From: Halodesulfovibrio spirochaetisodalis
Lineage (GTDB): Bacteria; Desulfobacterota; Desulfovibrionia; Desulfovibrionales; Desulfovibrionaceae
DNA length: 64,000 nt
Assembly: GCF_001672295.1 (NCBI RefSeq)
Contig: NZ_JXMS01000001.1
Location: 62,001 to 126,000 of the forward strand
Reading direction: 5' to 3'
Positions 17,589 to 27,716 of this stretch are shown here, piece after piece (the first letter of the stretch is position 1; every line of letters begins with the position of its first letter). A program made the position numbers and the translations under genes. Under the pieces are notes generated by a model. It did not search any database and was not told where the DNA came from. It saw only the letters and a list, made by a program, of their open reading frames with translations.

Positions 17589-18154
17589 AAACAATTCGCT
17601 AGGGCGTTTTATGTGAATAAAGTAACATGCGGTTTATACCGGAGAAAGCCTTGCAACGTAAGAGCATTTGCAGTGTAGAGAAAAAAGAAAATGCAGTTTT
17701 CGAAGCATCTTTTGCAGGGTTGCGTGATTTTAGCACTCAATTGTTGGTTTTTCTGCAAAAAAATCTACGGTTATTGACGTAAACGCAATAGTGTGTGTAT
17801 GCAATTAAGAACTACTTAGCAGTATGCACAATATTTGCGGGATGATTGGACGGATGCAGGCGTATGCTCATAGGTTTCCATCCACTTAAGTAGCCGTACT
17901 GGGAAGGCCGCTTTTCTTTTCTACTCGCATCGAGCTGCATAACGTTTCGTACAGCAGGGTGAATAACGCTGCAACGTTGGATTATTCACACCTGTATGAC
18001 TGGCTTGATGTACGTTAATAATGCTTGCGCTGAGTGCTTTTTTCCGGTTTGGACTGGGCGCTTTTATTGAGATTCTTATGTTGAGACGCAAAGTAAGATG
18101 ATTTCCTCTGTGTAAGCATATATGTTCTTTTACCTTTTAAGGGAGGGTGAAGAA
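17589..18154. other. Intergenic region upstream of fhs
   Basis: Divergent promoter region of hrpB and fhs, with no gene. It contains the inverted repeat GTGAATAA (17959-17966) / TTATTCAC (17982-17989), with the palindrome CAACGTTG (17972-17979) nested between the arms. I looked for a ZTP or THF riboswitch, common before fhs, and did not find its conserved core. Confidence 0.55.
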
Positions 18155-19954
18155 ATGACCTCTGTGGGAACAGAAAACAAGACCTTGGACCCGAAAAATC
18201 ATGCAGACTGGGAAGTAGCTCAGGACGCAGAAAAACGGATGAAGACCATCTACGCAATTGCTGATGAGATGGGACTGACCGAAAAAGAGCTTCTTCCGTA
18301 CGGGCACTATATGGGTAAAATTGATTACCGTGCAGTGCTTGATCGTCTTGAGAACAAACCCAACGGCAAATACATTAACGTAACTGCTATTACCCCGACC
18401 CCGCTTGGTGAAGGCAAGTCCACAACGACTATTGGTCTTGTACAGGGACTTGGCAAGCGCGGGAAAAAAGCTTCCGCAGCTATCCGTCAGCCGTCCGGCG
18501 GCCCGACCATGGGCGTAAAAGGCTCTGCTGCTGGCGGCGGCCGTTCACAGTGCATTCCACTGACTCCTTTCTCCTTGGGCTTTACCGGCGACATCAACTC
18601 CATCATGAACGCGCATAACCTTGCGATGGTTGCCCTTACCTCCCGCATGCAGCATGAGCGTAACTACGACGATGAGAAGTTGGAAAAGCTGTCCGGTATG
18701 AAGCGTCTCGATATTGATCCGACCCGTGTTGAGATGGGCTGGGTAATCGACTTCTGCTGTCAGGCACTGCGTAATGTCATTATCGGCATTGACGGTGTTA
18801 ATGGACAGCGCGACGGCTACATGATGCGCTCTAAGTTCGATATTGCTGTATCTTCTGAAGTTATGGCGATTCTTGCTGTTGCGAAAGATTTACGCGACCT
18901 GCGTGAGCGTATGTCAAAAATCATCCTTGCCTACGATAAAAAAGGTAATCCGCTTACAACAAAAGATTTTGAAGTAGACGGTGCCATGACTGCATGGATT
19001 GTTGAGGCTGTGAACCCGAACCTTATCCAGACTCTGGAAGGGCAGCCGGTTATCGTGCATGCCGGTCCTTTTGCGAATATCGCGATTGGCCAGTCTTCCA
19101 TTATTGCCGATCAGGTCGGCCTTAAACTTTCCGAATATCACGTGACAGAATCTGGATTCGGCGCTGACATCGGCTACGAAAAATTTTGGAACTTGAAGTG
19201 TCACTACTCAGGCCTTAAACCGGATGCAGCAGTTGTTGTTGCAACTATCCGCGCACTCAAGTGCCACGGCGGTGCTCCTGTACCTCTTCCTGGTAAACCA
19301 TTGCCGGAAGAATACAGCACCGAGAATGTGGAATGGGTGGAAAAAGGCTGCGCAAACCTTCTGCACCATGTAGATATCGTGAAGAAATCCGGTGTGTCTC
19401 CAGTTGTCTGCATTAACGCGTTTGTAACTGATACAGAAGCTGAAATTGCGAAAGTCCGTGAGCTGTGTGAAGCAGCCGGTGCCCGTGTAGCGCTGTCCCG
19501 TCACTGGGAAGATGGCGGCGACGGAGCACTTGAACTTGCTGATGCTGTTATCGCAGCGTGTCAGGATGAGACAGAGTTTACACCGCTGTATACTTGGGAT
19601 ATGCCAGCACGCGAACGTATTGAGCGGGTGGCTACCGAAGTATATGGTGCTGATGGTGTGGACTATTCTGTTGAGGCACTGCGTAAGCTGAAAGCGATTG
19701 AAGCTGATCCGAAAGCCAGTGAGCTTGGTATGTGTATGGTAAAAAGCCACTTGTCACTTTCGGATAACCCTGCGTTAAAAGGTGTCCCAAAAGGCTGGCG
19801 TCTCACTATCCGCGATGTTCTTGTCTTCGGTGGTGCTGGATTCTTCGTACCGGTAGCAGGTGCTATTTCACTTATGCCGGGTACTGGTTCCAACCCTTCA
19901 TTCAGAAGAATTGATGTTGATCCTGATACCGGACAGGTAAAAGGGTTGTTCTAG
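18155..19954 (+). CDS. fhs: Formate-tetrahydrofolate ligase
   Basis: ATP-dependent activation of formate to 10-formyl-THF, the entry to the methyl branch of one-carbon metabolism. The 599-residue protein carries the P-loop motif [13 protein letters not shown] (about 80-92), [19 protein letters not shown], and the family C-terminus with [17 protein letters not shown] at 18155 follows GGGAGGG at a good distance. The in-frame upstream ATG at 18122 has none. It is followed by folD 84 bases later and then by the formate dehydrogenase operon, so formate made or consumed by FDH can feed directly into folate intermediates. Confidence 0.97.
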   Translation: MTSVGTENKTLDPKNHADWEVAQDAEKRMKTIYAIADEMGLTEKELLPYGHYMGKIDYRAVLDRLENKPNGKYINVTAITPTPLGEGKSTTTIGLVQGLGKRGKKASAAIRQPSGGPTMGVKGSAAGGGRSQCIPLTPFSLGFTGDINSIMNAHNLAMVALTSRMQHERNYDDEKLEKLSGMKRLDIDPTRVEMGWVIDFCCQALRNVIIGIDGVNGQRDGYMMRSKFDIAVSSEVMAILAVAKDLRDLRERMSKIILAYDKKGNPLTTKDFEVDGAMTAWIVEAVNPNLIQTLEGQPVIVHAGPFANIAIGQSSIIADQVGLKLSEYHVTESGFGADIGYEKFWNLKCHYSGLKPDAAVVVATIRALKCHGGAPVPLPGKPLPEEYSTENVEWVEKGCANLLHHVDIVKKSGVSPVVCINAFVTDTEAEIAKVRELCEAAGARVALSRHWEDGGDGALELADAVIAACQDETEFTPLYTWDMPARERIERVATEVYGADGVDYSVEALRKLKAIEADPKASELGMCMVKSHLSLSDNPALKGVPKGWRLTIRDVLVFGGAGFFVPVAGAISLMPGTGSNPSFRRIDVDPDTGQVKGLF

Positions 19955-20038
19955 CAAGAAAAAGCGCGTGTGCGTTATTATGGCAGGCTCCGCTGCTGGC
20001 GGAGTCTGCATATAGACGCATTGCAGAAGGAGCAGACG

Positions 20039-20929
20039 ATGAGTGCTGAAATTATCAGTGGAACAGAGATGCGCGCAGCGATTCTTGAAGAACTGCGTGG
20101 TGAAGTGGCGGCTATTAAAGAAAAATACGATACCGTTCCAGGTCTTGTAACAATTCTTGTCGGAGAAAATCCGGCGTCCGTAAGCTATGTGACCCTTAAA
20201 GTGAAAACCGCATTAGGGCTTGGTTTTCACGAAATTCAGGATAATCAGCCTGAAGATATTACTGAAGATGAGCTCCTTGCGCTTATCGACAAGTACAACA
20301 ACGATCCTTCCATTCACGGCATCTTAGTTCAGTTGCCGCTTCCTAAGCATATTGATGAAGAAAAAGTCATCACTGCTATTAATCCTGATAAAGACGTGGA
20401 CGGGTTCCACCCTGTAAACCTCGGGCGAATGGTTTTGGGCGACAAGGATGGCTTCCTCCCTTGTACTCCAGCAGGTATTCAGGAAATGATCGTGCGTTCC
20501 GGCACAGAAACCAGCGGTGCAGAAGTAGTGGTTGTGGGCCGCTCTAACATCGTGGGTAAACCTATCTCTATTATGATGGGTCAAAAAGGTGTGGGCGCCA
20601 ACAGTACCGTGACCATGGTACACACCCGTACTAAAAATTTAGAGGAACACTGCAAACGTGCAGATATCCTTATTGTTGCAGCAGGGGTACCTAACCTTGT
20701 GAAGCCGGAATGGATTAAGCCGGGCTCTACTGTTATCGACGTTGGTGTAAACCGCATCGGTACAGCTCCTTCCGGTAAAGCACTTTTGAGCGGTGATGTT
20801 GAATTTGACAAAGCCAAAGAAATTGCAGGTAAAATTACTCCGGTTCCGGGCGGTGTAGGCCCTATGACAATCGCAATGCTCATGAAAAATACGGTCGCTT
20901 CTGCCTGGCGTCACCTCGGGGCAGAATAA
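20039..20929 (+). CDS. folD: Methylene-THF dehydrogenase / methenyl-THF cyclohydrolase
   Basis: Bifunctional enzyme interconverting 10-formyl-, methenyl- and methylene-THF with NAD(P). The 296-residue protein has the YVTLKVK motif with the catalytic Lys (about 53-59), QLPLPKHI, and the Rossmann signature VVVGRSNIVGKP (about 162-173). The C-terminal TPVPGGVGPMTIAMLM is diagnostic. ATG at 20039 is six bases after AAGGAG. The frame is open upstream but without family similarity. It acts on the product of fhs. A terminator closes the fhs-folD pair. Confidence 0.97.
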   Translation: MSAEIISGTEMRAAILEELRGEVAAIKEKYDTVPGLVTILVGENPASVSYVTLKVKTALGLGFHEIQDNQPEDITEDELLALIDKYNNDPSIHGILVQLPLPKHIDEEKVITAINPDKDVDGFHPVNLGRMVLGDKDGFLPCTPAGIQEMIVRSGTETSGAEVVVVGRSNIVGKPISIMMGQKGVGANSTVTMVHTRTKNLEEHCKRADILIVAAGVPNLVKPEWIKPGSTVIDVGVNRIGTAPSGKALLSGDVEFDKAKEIAGKITPVPGGVGPMTIAMLMKNTVASAWRHLGAE

Positions 20930-20978
20930 GCTCTGTGTGTTTGAAACGTATTTAGAGGATTGAATGATACGATAGTAT

Positions 20979-21019
20979 AAAGGCCGTTAACTACAGATTT
21001 TGTGAGTTAGCGGCCTTTT
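20979..21019 (+). terminator. Intrinsic terminator of folD
   Basis: AAAGGCCG-TTAACT pairs with AGTTAG-CGGCCTTTT around a 12-base loop (one mismatch). It separates fhs-folD from the formate dehydrogenase operon. Confidence 0.8.
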
Positions 21020-21071
21020 GTCCTTTTAACGGCATGCGTTAGATCGTCGTTATAAGCGGCATACTGCAGGA

Positions 21072-21094
21072 TTGCAGGCAAATATTGTCTGCAA
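21072..21094 (+). promoter_or_regulatory. Near-perfect dyad abutting the SD of the FDH operon
   Basis: TTGCAG (21072-21077) and CTGCAA (21089-21094) flank CAA-ATA-TTG, giving a 23-base dyad with a single mismatched pair. Its last two bases are the first two of the SD AAGGAGG (21093-21099) of the first FDH gene. It could be an operator or an RNA hairpin that limits ribosome access. Confidence 0.5.
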
Positions 21095-21103
21095 GGAGGA
21101 AGA

Positions 21104-21586
21104 ATGAGCTGCTGCAGCGAAGAAATTTCTCAAGAGATGTGGAGCGAGGTTGATAGCGTTATTGAGCGCCATCGTGAAACTCCCGGGGCGCTGATCACAG
21201 TGCTCCGTGAAGCGCAGGATGTTGTGGGGTGGTTCCCGCAGGCGCTGATTGAATATATTGCAAAAGGTATGAATATCCCTGCCAGCGATGTGTTCGGGGT
21301 TGTCTCTTTTTACTCTCTCTTTTCCCTTACGCCTAAAGGGCGAAATTCTATTAAGGTCTGTACCGGTACGGCCTGTTACGTAAAAGGTGCCAGAGAAGTT
21401 ATTGGCAGGATCTCCGGTGAATACGGCATTGCAGAAGGTGAAACCACTGAAGACAGACGGTTTGATCTGGAAGGGGTTCGGTGTGTAGGTGCCTGCGGAT
21501 TAGCTCCGGCAATGGTGATCAATGGAGATGTGCATGGTGATGTCACCGCTGATTCCGTATTGAAAATTTTAGAAAAGTATTCGTAA
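21104..21586 (+). CDS. NuoE-like 2Fe-2S subunit of NAD-dependent formate dehydrogenase
   Basis: A 160-residue thioredoxin-like ferredoxin. Cys86, Cys91 (VCTGTACY), Cys127 and Cys131 (CVGACG) hold a 2Fe-2S cluster. It belongs to the family of NuoE, HydC and HndA. In this operon it would pass electrons to or from the NuoF-like subunit. The start at 21104 has AAGGAGG four bases ahead. The next gene begins 10 bases after its stop. The N-terminus contains an extra CC pair (MSCCSEE) with no assigned role. Confidence 0.94.
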   Translation: MSCCSEEISQEMWSEVDSVIERHRETPGALITVLREAQDVVGWFPQALIEYIAKGMNIPASDVFGVVSFYSLFSLTPKGRNSIKVCTGTACYVKGAREVIGRISGEYGIAEGETTEDRRFDLEGVRCVGACGLAPAMVINGDVHGDVTADSVLKILEKYS

Positions 21587-21596
21587 TGGAGCTCGT

Positions 21597-23444
21597 ATGA
21601 CACATATTACTCCAACGAAACTTGAAGCAATGCGAAAGGAATATGCAGCAAGGCTCACGCAGCCGCATATCCGGCACCTGTTTATTTGTGGCGGTACAGG
21701 GTGCCATGCCACGGGCAGCTTAAAGGTAAAAGACGCACTGCATGAAGAAATTGCAAAGCACGGACTGGAAGAAAAAGTCCGTGTTGTTGAAACCGGTTGT
21801 AACGGTTTCTGTGCGCTTGGCCCGTTAATGGTCGTGCATCCGGATAATGTTTTTTACCAAAAAATGACTGTCGATGATGTGGCAGAAATTGTCAGCGAAC
21901 ATCTTGTGCATGAAAAGCCGGTCGAACGGCTTATGTACAAAGACCCGCAGTCTAAAAAAAGAGTTCCGCTCTTTTCCGATATCCCATTCTTTGCACTGCA
22001 GAAGCCGTGGACATTGCGCAACAAAGGGATAATTAACCCTGAGTCCATTGAAGACTACATCGGGCGCGAAGGATACATGGGGCTTTCTAAAGTGCTGCTC
22101 GAGATGGAGCCTTCTCAGATTATTGATGAGATGAAAGCCTCCGGTATTCGCGGCCGTGGTGGTGCCGGTTTCCCTACAGGCATGAAATGGTCATTTGCTG
22201 CGCAGAATGACAGTGACATTAAATATGTTCTTTGCAACGCGGACGAGGGTGACCCGGGTGCGTTCATGGACAGAAGTATTCTGGAAGCAGACCCGCATGC
22301 CGTACTTGAGGGCATGACCATTGCTGCACGCGCTATTAATGCGACAGAAGGCTACATCTACTGCCGTTCTGAATATCCGCTGGCAATCAAGCGGGTGCAG
22401 ATTGCAATTGATCAGGCTCGCTCACTGGGACTGCTCGGTGAAAACATTATGGGTACCGGCTTCTCCTTTGATATCTCTATTTATCAGGGAGCCGGAGCGT
22501 TTGTGTGCGGTGAAGAGACTGCGCTGATGCGTTCCATTGAAGGTAAACGCGGTATGCCTATTCCACGTCCTCCGTTTCCTGCAGCACAGGGCTTATGGAA
22601 AAAGCCGACCATCCTTAATAATGTCGAGACCCTTGCGAACGTCGGGCAGATTATGCTCAACGGCGGTAAGTGGTATTCTTCGGTAGGTACGGAAAACAGC
22701 AAGGGAACCAAAGTGTTCGCGCTTTCCGGTGATGTGAATAACATCGGCCTTGTTGAAGTGCCTATGGGAACCTCGCTGCGTTCCATTGTCTACGACATTG
22801 GCGGCGGTATTCCTAAAAAACGTAAGCTCAAGGCTGTTCAGCTTGGTGGTCCGTCCGGCGGTTGTATTCCTGAAGACCATATGGATGTTGTTGTCGATTA
22901 CGAAGAAATTGCCAAAGTCGGGGCTATTATGGGCTCGGGTGGCGTTATCGTAATGGATGACAAGACCTGCATGGTCGATATGGCGCGTTTTTTCCTTGAA
23001 TTTATTCAGGAGGAATCATGCGGTAAATGTACCCCGTGTCGGGAGGGCACACGCAGGCAGCTGGAAATTCTGGAACGAATTTGTGAGGGGCATGGTAAGC
23101 CTGAAGACATTACTCTTATTGAAGAGTTGTCCGAAATGATTACCGCCTCTGCCTTATGCGGACTGGGACAGACTGCATCTAATCCTGTTCTTTCTGTTCT
23201 TCGCCATTTCCGTAACGAATTTGAAGCGCATATTTTTGATAAAAAATGTCCAGCCAAGCGCTGTCCGGCGTTGGTTGAATTCAAAGTTATTGATGAACGT
23301 TGTAAAAAATGCGGTAAATGTGCGGCGGTCTGTCCTGTGGGGGCAGTGGAATGGCAGAAGAAAGAAGTTGCAAAAATCAATACGGAAGCATGCGTACAAT
23401 GTATGAGTTGTTACTCGGCATGTCCGTTTGATGCCATAGATTAG
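21597..23444 (+). CDS. NuoF-like flavin/NADH-binding subunit of formate dehydrogenase
   Basis: A 615-residue diaphorase subunit. In order it has an N-terminal 2Fe-2S thioredoxin-like domain (Cys31, 36, 68, 72), the NADH/FMN core (GRGGAGFPTGMKW; GAGAFVCGEETALMRSIEG), the SLBB segment, a 4Fe-4S site (ESCGKCTPCREG), and a C-terminal 2x(4Fe-4S) ferredoxin domain (CKKCGKCAAVCP; CVQCMSCYSACP). This long version is typical of HydB/HylB-type subunits in soluble NAD(P)-linked hydrogenases and formate dehydrogenases. Some of these bifurcate electrons with ferredoxin, but whether this one does is not readable from sequence. The catalytic gene follows 10 bases downstream. Confidence 0.95.
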   Translation: MTHITPTKLEAMRKEYAARLTQPHIRHLFICGGTGCHATGSLKVKDALHEEIAKHGLEEKVRVVETGCNGFCALGPLMVVHPDNVFYQKMTVDDVAEIVSEHLVHEKPVERLMYKDPQSKKRVPLFSDIPFFALQKPWTLRNKGIINPESIEDYIGREGYMGLSKVLLEMEPSQIIDEMKASGIRGRGGAGFPTGMKWSFAAQNDSDIKYVLCNADEGDPGAFMDRSILEADPHAVLEGMTIAARAINATEGYIYCRSEYPLAIKRVQIAIDQARSLGLLGENIMGTGFSFDISIYQGAGAFVCGEETALMRSIEGKRGMPIPRPPFPAAQGLWKKPTILNNVETLANVGQIMLNGGKWYSSVGTENSKGTKVFALSGDVNNIGLVEVPMGTSLRSIVYDIGGGIPKKRKLKAVQLGGPSGGCIPEDHMDVVVDYEEIAKVGAIMGSGGVIVMDDKTCMVDMARFFLEFIQEESCGKCTPCREGTRRQLEILERICEGHGKPEDITLIEELSEMITASALCGLGQTASNPVLSVLRHFRNEFEAHIFDKKCPAKRCPALVEFKVIDERCKKCGKCAAVCPVGAVEWQKKEVAKINTEACVQCMSCYSACPFDAID

Positions 23445-23454
23445 GCGGTGATCC

Positions 23455-26151
23455 ATGAGTACCTTAGAATTGACCATTAATGGCAAGGGATATGCGTTCA
23501 CCCAGGGAGAAACCATTCTGGACGTGGCGTGCAGGAACGATATTGTTATCCCCACACTGTGTCATTTAAAAAACACCACGCCTACAGGTGCCTGCCGTAT
23601 GTGTGTGGTGGAAGTAAAGGGTGCACGTTCACTGGTTGCATCATGCACAGTACCTGCCAGTGCCGGTATGGAAGTGCAGACGGAATCTCCATCTGTTGTT
23701 AAATCCCGCAAAATGAATCTAGAGTTATTGCTGTCTTCCGGCTCACATGACTGCCTCCTTTGTCCGGCCTCCGGTGACTGCCGTCTTCAAGATTTAGCAT
23801 TCAAATATAATGCAACAGGAAAGCGGTTTGAACGAACCAAGCCGAAGTATTCTCCTGATGTGTCCAATCCGTTTTTAATTCGTGACTTCTCCAAATGTAT
23901 TCTGTGCGGGCGTTGTGTTCAGGCATGCAAAGATGTGCAGGTCAACAACGCCATTGATTACGGCTATCGCGGCAGTGATGCAAAGATTATTGCCAAATGT
24001 GATCTCCCGTTAGGTGATTCCGACTGCGTATTCTGCGGGGAATGCCTGCAAGTATGTCCTGTGGGTGCGCTTACGCTAAAGAAAGCGCGCCAGAAGCCAC
24101 GCATTTGTGAAACAGAAGCAGTGCGGACAACGTGCGCTTACTGTGGTGTGGGATGCCAGATGAATCTGCATGTAAAAGACAATGTTGTGCAGATGGTGAC
24201 TGGTGCAGATGCTGTTCCGAACCATGGCAGCCTGTGTGTTAAAGGGCGGTTCGGCATGCAGTTCATCAACTCCCCGGAACGTCTCACAACACCGCTTATC
24301 CGTAAAGACGGAGAGCTTGTTCCTGCAGAGTGGGATGAAGCACTCGGGCTGGTTGCAGAAAAACTGGGAACATACAAAGCAGAAAACGGTGCAGATTCTA
24401 TCGGCGTATTAGCTTCAGCCCGTTGTACAAATGAAGAAAACTACCTGTTTCAAAAGTTTGCACGTGCAGTAATCGGGACAAACAATGTCGATCATTGTGC
24501 GCGGTACTGACACTCCCCAACGGTAGCCGGTCTGGCTGCTGCATTTGGAAGCGGTGCTGCTACAAACCCGATTGATGATCTGCAACATGCAGATACGGTG
24601 TTGATAACAGGTTCAAATATTACAGAGAATCATCCTGTGATGGGGGCGGCGCTAAAACGTGCCATTACTCAGCACGGGACCAAACTGATTGTGTCAGACC
24701 CGCGCAATATTGATGTTGTGCGTTTTGCAGACGTCTGGCTGCGGTCCCAGCCGGGGACAGATGTTATCTGGATTAACACACTTGCGCATATAATATTGCG
24801 CGATGGTCTGCACAATCAGGAGTACATTGATGAGCGCACAGAAAACTTCACAGCCTATTCGCAATCCCTTGCGAAGTTCACACCGGAGTACGCAGAGAAG
24901 AAGTGCGGTATTCCAGTTGCTGAACTTGAAAAAGCAGCACACTTGTATGCAAAAGGACGCAGTGCCATCCTCTACTGTATGGGAATCACCCAGCACGTAA
25001 GCGGCACTGATAACGTAAAAGCCCTCGCAAATCTTGCCATGTTATGCGGTAATATTGGTATACAAGGTGGTGGATTGAATCCGCTTCGCGGGCAAAATAA
25101 TGTTCAGGGTGCGTGCGATATGGGCGCACTTCCGACAACATATCCAGCGTACGGAAAGGTTATAGACGAGAGCGTCCGTGCCCGTTTTGAGGCAGCGTGG
25201 GATGTCAAATTGTCCGAATCTAACGGTATGACATCACGACAAATGTTTGATGCTGTTGATGCAGGGACGCTAAACGCCTTGTATCTTATTGGTGAAAATC
25301 CTGTGGTCTCTCATGCAGATTCAGCTCATGCGGTGCATTGTTTAGAGAAAATTCCGTTTCTGGTTGTTCAGGATATCTTCCTAACAGAAACAGCAAAACT
25401 GGCTGATGTAGTACTTCCTGCTGCATGTTTTGCTGAAAAAAATGGAACATTCACTAACACGGAACGGCGTGTTCAGCGTGTACGAAAAGCCGTAACTGCG
25501 CCGCAAGGTGCTCGCGATGACGCACAGATTGTGTGTGATATTGCAGCAAAAATGGGTACAGAACTCATTCAGGATAACGGGGAAAATGCTGCTGCCGTGT
25601 TTGATGAAATGGTATCGGTGACACCTTCTTATGGTGGGTTAACCTACAGCCGGATTGATGAAACTGGCATTCAATGGCCGTGTCCTGATACAGAAAGTAA
25701 GGGAACGCCAATTTTGCATGCAGAAAAATTTGTATGTGGAAAAGGCAAGTTTCATGAAGTGGACTTTGTTGCTCCTGCTGAAGAAGCAGATGAAGAGTAC
25801 CCGTTAATTCTTACAACAGGACGGGTGTTGTACCAGTATCACACAGGAACCATGACCCGTAAGTCTACAGGACTTTATGCAAAAGCACCTGCTGCATATC
25901 TGGAAATAAGCCGGAATGATGCAGCAGCGTACAACGTGAACGATGGTGATCGAGTGAAGGTCTCATCCCGTCGCGGTGCCATTGAAGTTTCCGTTCAGTT
26001 GTCAGAAAAAGCTGTGGACGGCACAGTGTTTATTCCGTTCCATTTTGCGGAAGCTGCTGCAAACGTCCTCACAAACAGCGCGGCGTGTCCTGAATCCGGC
26101 ATTGCCGAGGTAAAGGTCTGCGCTGTAACTATAGAACCAGTCGGCGATTAG
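23455..26151 (+). CDS. fdhF: Selenocysteine formate dehydrogenase, catalytic subunit
   Basis: Reversible formate/CO2 conversion at a molybdenum- or tungsten-bis(MGD) centre. The product is 898 residues if the in-frame TGA at 24508-24510 is read as Sec352, in the context DHCARY-U-HSPTVAG. The N-terminal NuoG-like part holds a 2Fe-2S (Cys36, 47, 50, 64), a His-Cys3 4Fe-4S (His98, Cys100, 103, 109) and two ferredoxin-type clusters (Cys148-158, Cys191-201). The FdhF part starts with a 4Fe-4S (Cys227, 230, 234, 261). The C-terminal domain (about 775-895) is molydopterin-dinucleotide binding. Both halves of the frame align with one family, so this is recoding rather than a nonsense mutation. Third gene of the operon, so likely NAD-linked. 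Confidence 0.95.
24508..24546 (+). promoter_or_regulatory. bSECIS element with UGA-Sec codon
   Basis: Directly after the UGA, GTAGCC and GGCTGC form a 6-bp stem (one T-G wobble) capped by GGTCT. This is the same apical loop and spacing as the SelB-binding hairpin of Escherichia coli fdhF. It recruits SelB/Sec-tRNA in the family. It implies selA, selB, selC and selD elsewhere in the genome. Confidence 0.92.
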
Positions 26152-26187
26152 ATTGCCCGTCTAAGTAGCCACAACAACCACATAATA

Positions 26188-26219
26188 GGAGCGGAGCTGC
26201 AGTAATGCGGCTCCGCTCC
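26188..26219 (+). terminator. Hairpin after the formate dehydrogenase operon
   Basis: A perfect 10-bp stem GGAGCGGAGC/GCTCCGCTCC with a 12-base loop. The following T run is poor, so it may act as an mRNA-stabilising end or a weak terminator between convergent genes. Confidence 0.7.
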
Positions 26220-26313
26220 GAAATATATACTGAATGAGTAACTATAGGAGGGCTGCTGAGGGTTGCAATAAGAGGCGACAGCCTGTTTGCAGCTCAGCAT
26301 AAAGGAATTAGAT

Positions 26314-26778
26314 TTACTCGCTCAATGTATTCGGGTCGAGAATGTATGGAGTCATGAGGTTAGAGCCTTTGTATACAACAAAGCTTTCCACAGACCGAAT
26401 ACCGTCGACCTTGGACATTTCTTCGGAGTAAAATTCAAGCAGCCCGTACCCGTCGCGTAGTAGCAAGGTTAAAATGATATCAAATCGTCCTGTTACAACC
26501 GCACCGGAAACAACGCCTCGTAACTGGCTTAATTCCTGACACTTTGCAAAAAGATCACGCTCGTCGAGCAGAACACCGGTAAACACCATTGTGTGACCCG
26601 GTAGTTTTTCTATGTCGAGACGCGCAACAATATCCATCACGCCTTCTTTCTGCATCTTATTGATTCTGGAACGTACAGTGTTTTCCGCAACTGCAAGTTC
26701 CTGCGCAATTTCTCTGAACGACTTACGCCCTTCCAGAAGTTGTCCTGCTATCTGAAAGCTCAACTTATCAATCTTCAT
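26314..26778 (-). CDS. Lrp/AsnC-family transcriptional regulator
   Basis: A 154-residue protein with an N-terminal winged HTH (SFREIAQELAVAENTVRSRI, about 20-39) and a C-terminal RAM/ligand domain (about 65-145, with GVVSGAVVTGRFDIILTLLL). ATG at 26778 has GGGAG six bases ahead. The open frame upstream adds 20 unlikely residues. It is convergent with the formate dehydrogenase operon, and its target is not evident. Siroheme decarboxylases share this fold but come as a pair with a different core, so a regulator is the better reading. Confidence 0.88.
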   Translation of the reverse strand: MKIDKLSFQIAGQLLEGRKSFREIAQELAVAENTVRSRINKMQKEGVMDIVARLDIEKLPGHTMVFTGVLLDERDLFAKCQELSQLRGVVSGAVVTGRFDIILTLLLRDGYGLLEFYSEEMSKVDGIRSVESFVVYKGSNLMTPYILDPNTLSE

Positions 26779-26948
26779 AAACTCCCTCCAGTTACAGCTT
26801 TGTCTTGCACCACCTACAGACATAATCATGAACGACAAAGCGCTAGTACAATTTTAGATACTAATTTTTATAAAAAAACTCAATAAGACCGACTGAAAAG
26901 AGCATATTTCTTCATTAGCGACTCAACTTTGCCCGGAGAAATGCAGAA

Positions 26949-26969
26949 ACGCCGTAGTAAATACGGCGT
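26949..26969 (-). terminator. Hairpin downstream of the Mla operon
   Basis: A perfect 8-bp stem ACGCCGTA/TACGGCGT (loop gtaaa), followed on the minus strand by TTTCTGCATTTCT. Probably ends the minus-strand lipid transport operon, though it is 60 bases from its last stop. Confidence 0.55.
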
Positions 26970-27030
26970 GTTCTGTTTGTGATGCATGTGCGAATTGAGG
27001 AACTCTTCAATAGTATATTTTGCTTTTTTA

Positions 27031-27708
27031 TTATTGATTATAGGTGGTTTGAGTGTGCTTTTGTCTTGCTTTTTCTACTTCTGCCCTTTGAATGGTGGAA
27101 AGCACCCATGTGTCCATGCTGCGTAATAATGCAGCTGTTGAGGCATTGAATGAACGGACAATAGTTTCAAGCTCAGTTCCGGCTGCAGGTCGTTGCCGTG
27201 AGAAAACGGAAGTGGCAAGAGTGGTTCCGGTGTCAGTATCCAGCAGCCAGCATGTGAAGGAGATATTGATGGTAGGTGGCATTTTTTTGCTGCCGTAACG
27301 GGCGTAGAAATCTTCAATGCTCCATACCAGCTTGTAATCAGGGAAGATACCCGGCTGTACTTTGCTGAAGGCACTGACCTGTTGACCAGCATTAAGAGAA
27401 CGGATTGCAGCTTCCTGCATCATTTCCGGTAATGGAGTTGCCCATGTACCTTTTGCGAAATAGAGTACTTTTTGATTCGGTTGAATAAGAGCGATACCGG
27501 TTGAGTTCAAAAACGCATTTGCTTGCGGTCGTTCAACAGAAACGGTCGGGCAAGCCTGGTGCGTTGCTGTGGCTTGAGAGTCGGTTGCTACTGACAACAT
27601 ATACCGTTCAGATGCTGATGGGGGCTTAAGTCCCACATCGAGTGCACACCCTGAGCAGGCTGTGAGTACCAGAGTCACAGTAAGTAGTTTATTGATAAGT
27701 TTGCGCAT
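27031..27708 (-). CDS. ABC-type transport auxiliary lipoprotein (PqiC/YmbA-like)
   Basis: A 225-residue protein with a lipoprotein signal; SGC at residues 19-21 puts the lipidated Cys about residue 21. The mature part matches the auxiliary lipoprotein family that accompanies MCE transporters (SERYML... near the start, FYARYGSKKMPPTINISFTC). Likely anchored in the outer membrane, working with the MlaD-like protein. It starts eight bases after the mlaD-like stop and is the last gene of the operon. Confidence 0.82.
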   Translation of the reverse strand: MRKLINKLLTVTLVLTACSGCALDVGLKPPSASERYMLSVATDSQATATHQACPTVSVERPQANAFLNSTGIALIQPNQKVLYFAKGTWATPLPEMMQEAAIRSLNAGQQVSAFSKVQPGIFPDYKLVWSIEDFYARYGSKKMPPTINISFTCWLLDTDTGTTLATSVFSRQRPAAGTELETIVRSFNASTAALLRSMDTWVLSTIQRAEVEKARQKHTQTTYNQ

Positions 27709-27716
27709 AAAGAGTC

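Noticed and set aside
17589-18154. ZTP or THF riboswitch before fhs
   Set aside because: Looked for because it is common there. The conserved core sequences were not found.
24508-24510. Nonsense mutation or pseudogene in formate dehydrogenase
   Set aside because: The codon is at the known Sec position and is followed by a SECIS hairpin. Both halves are intact.
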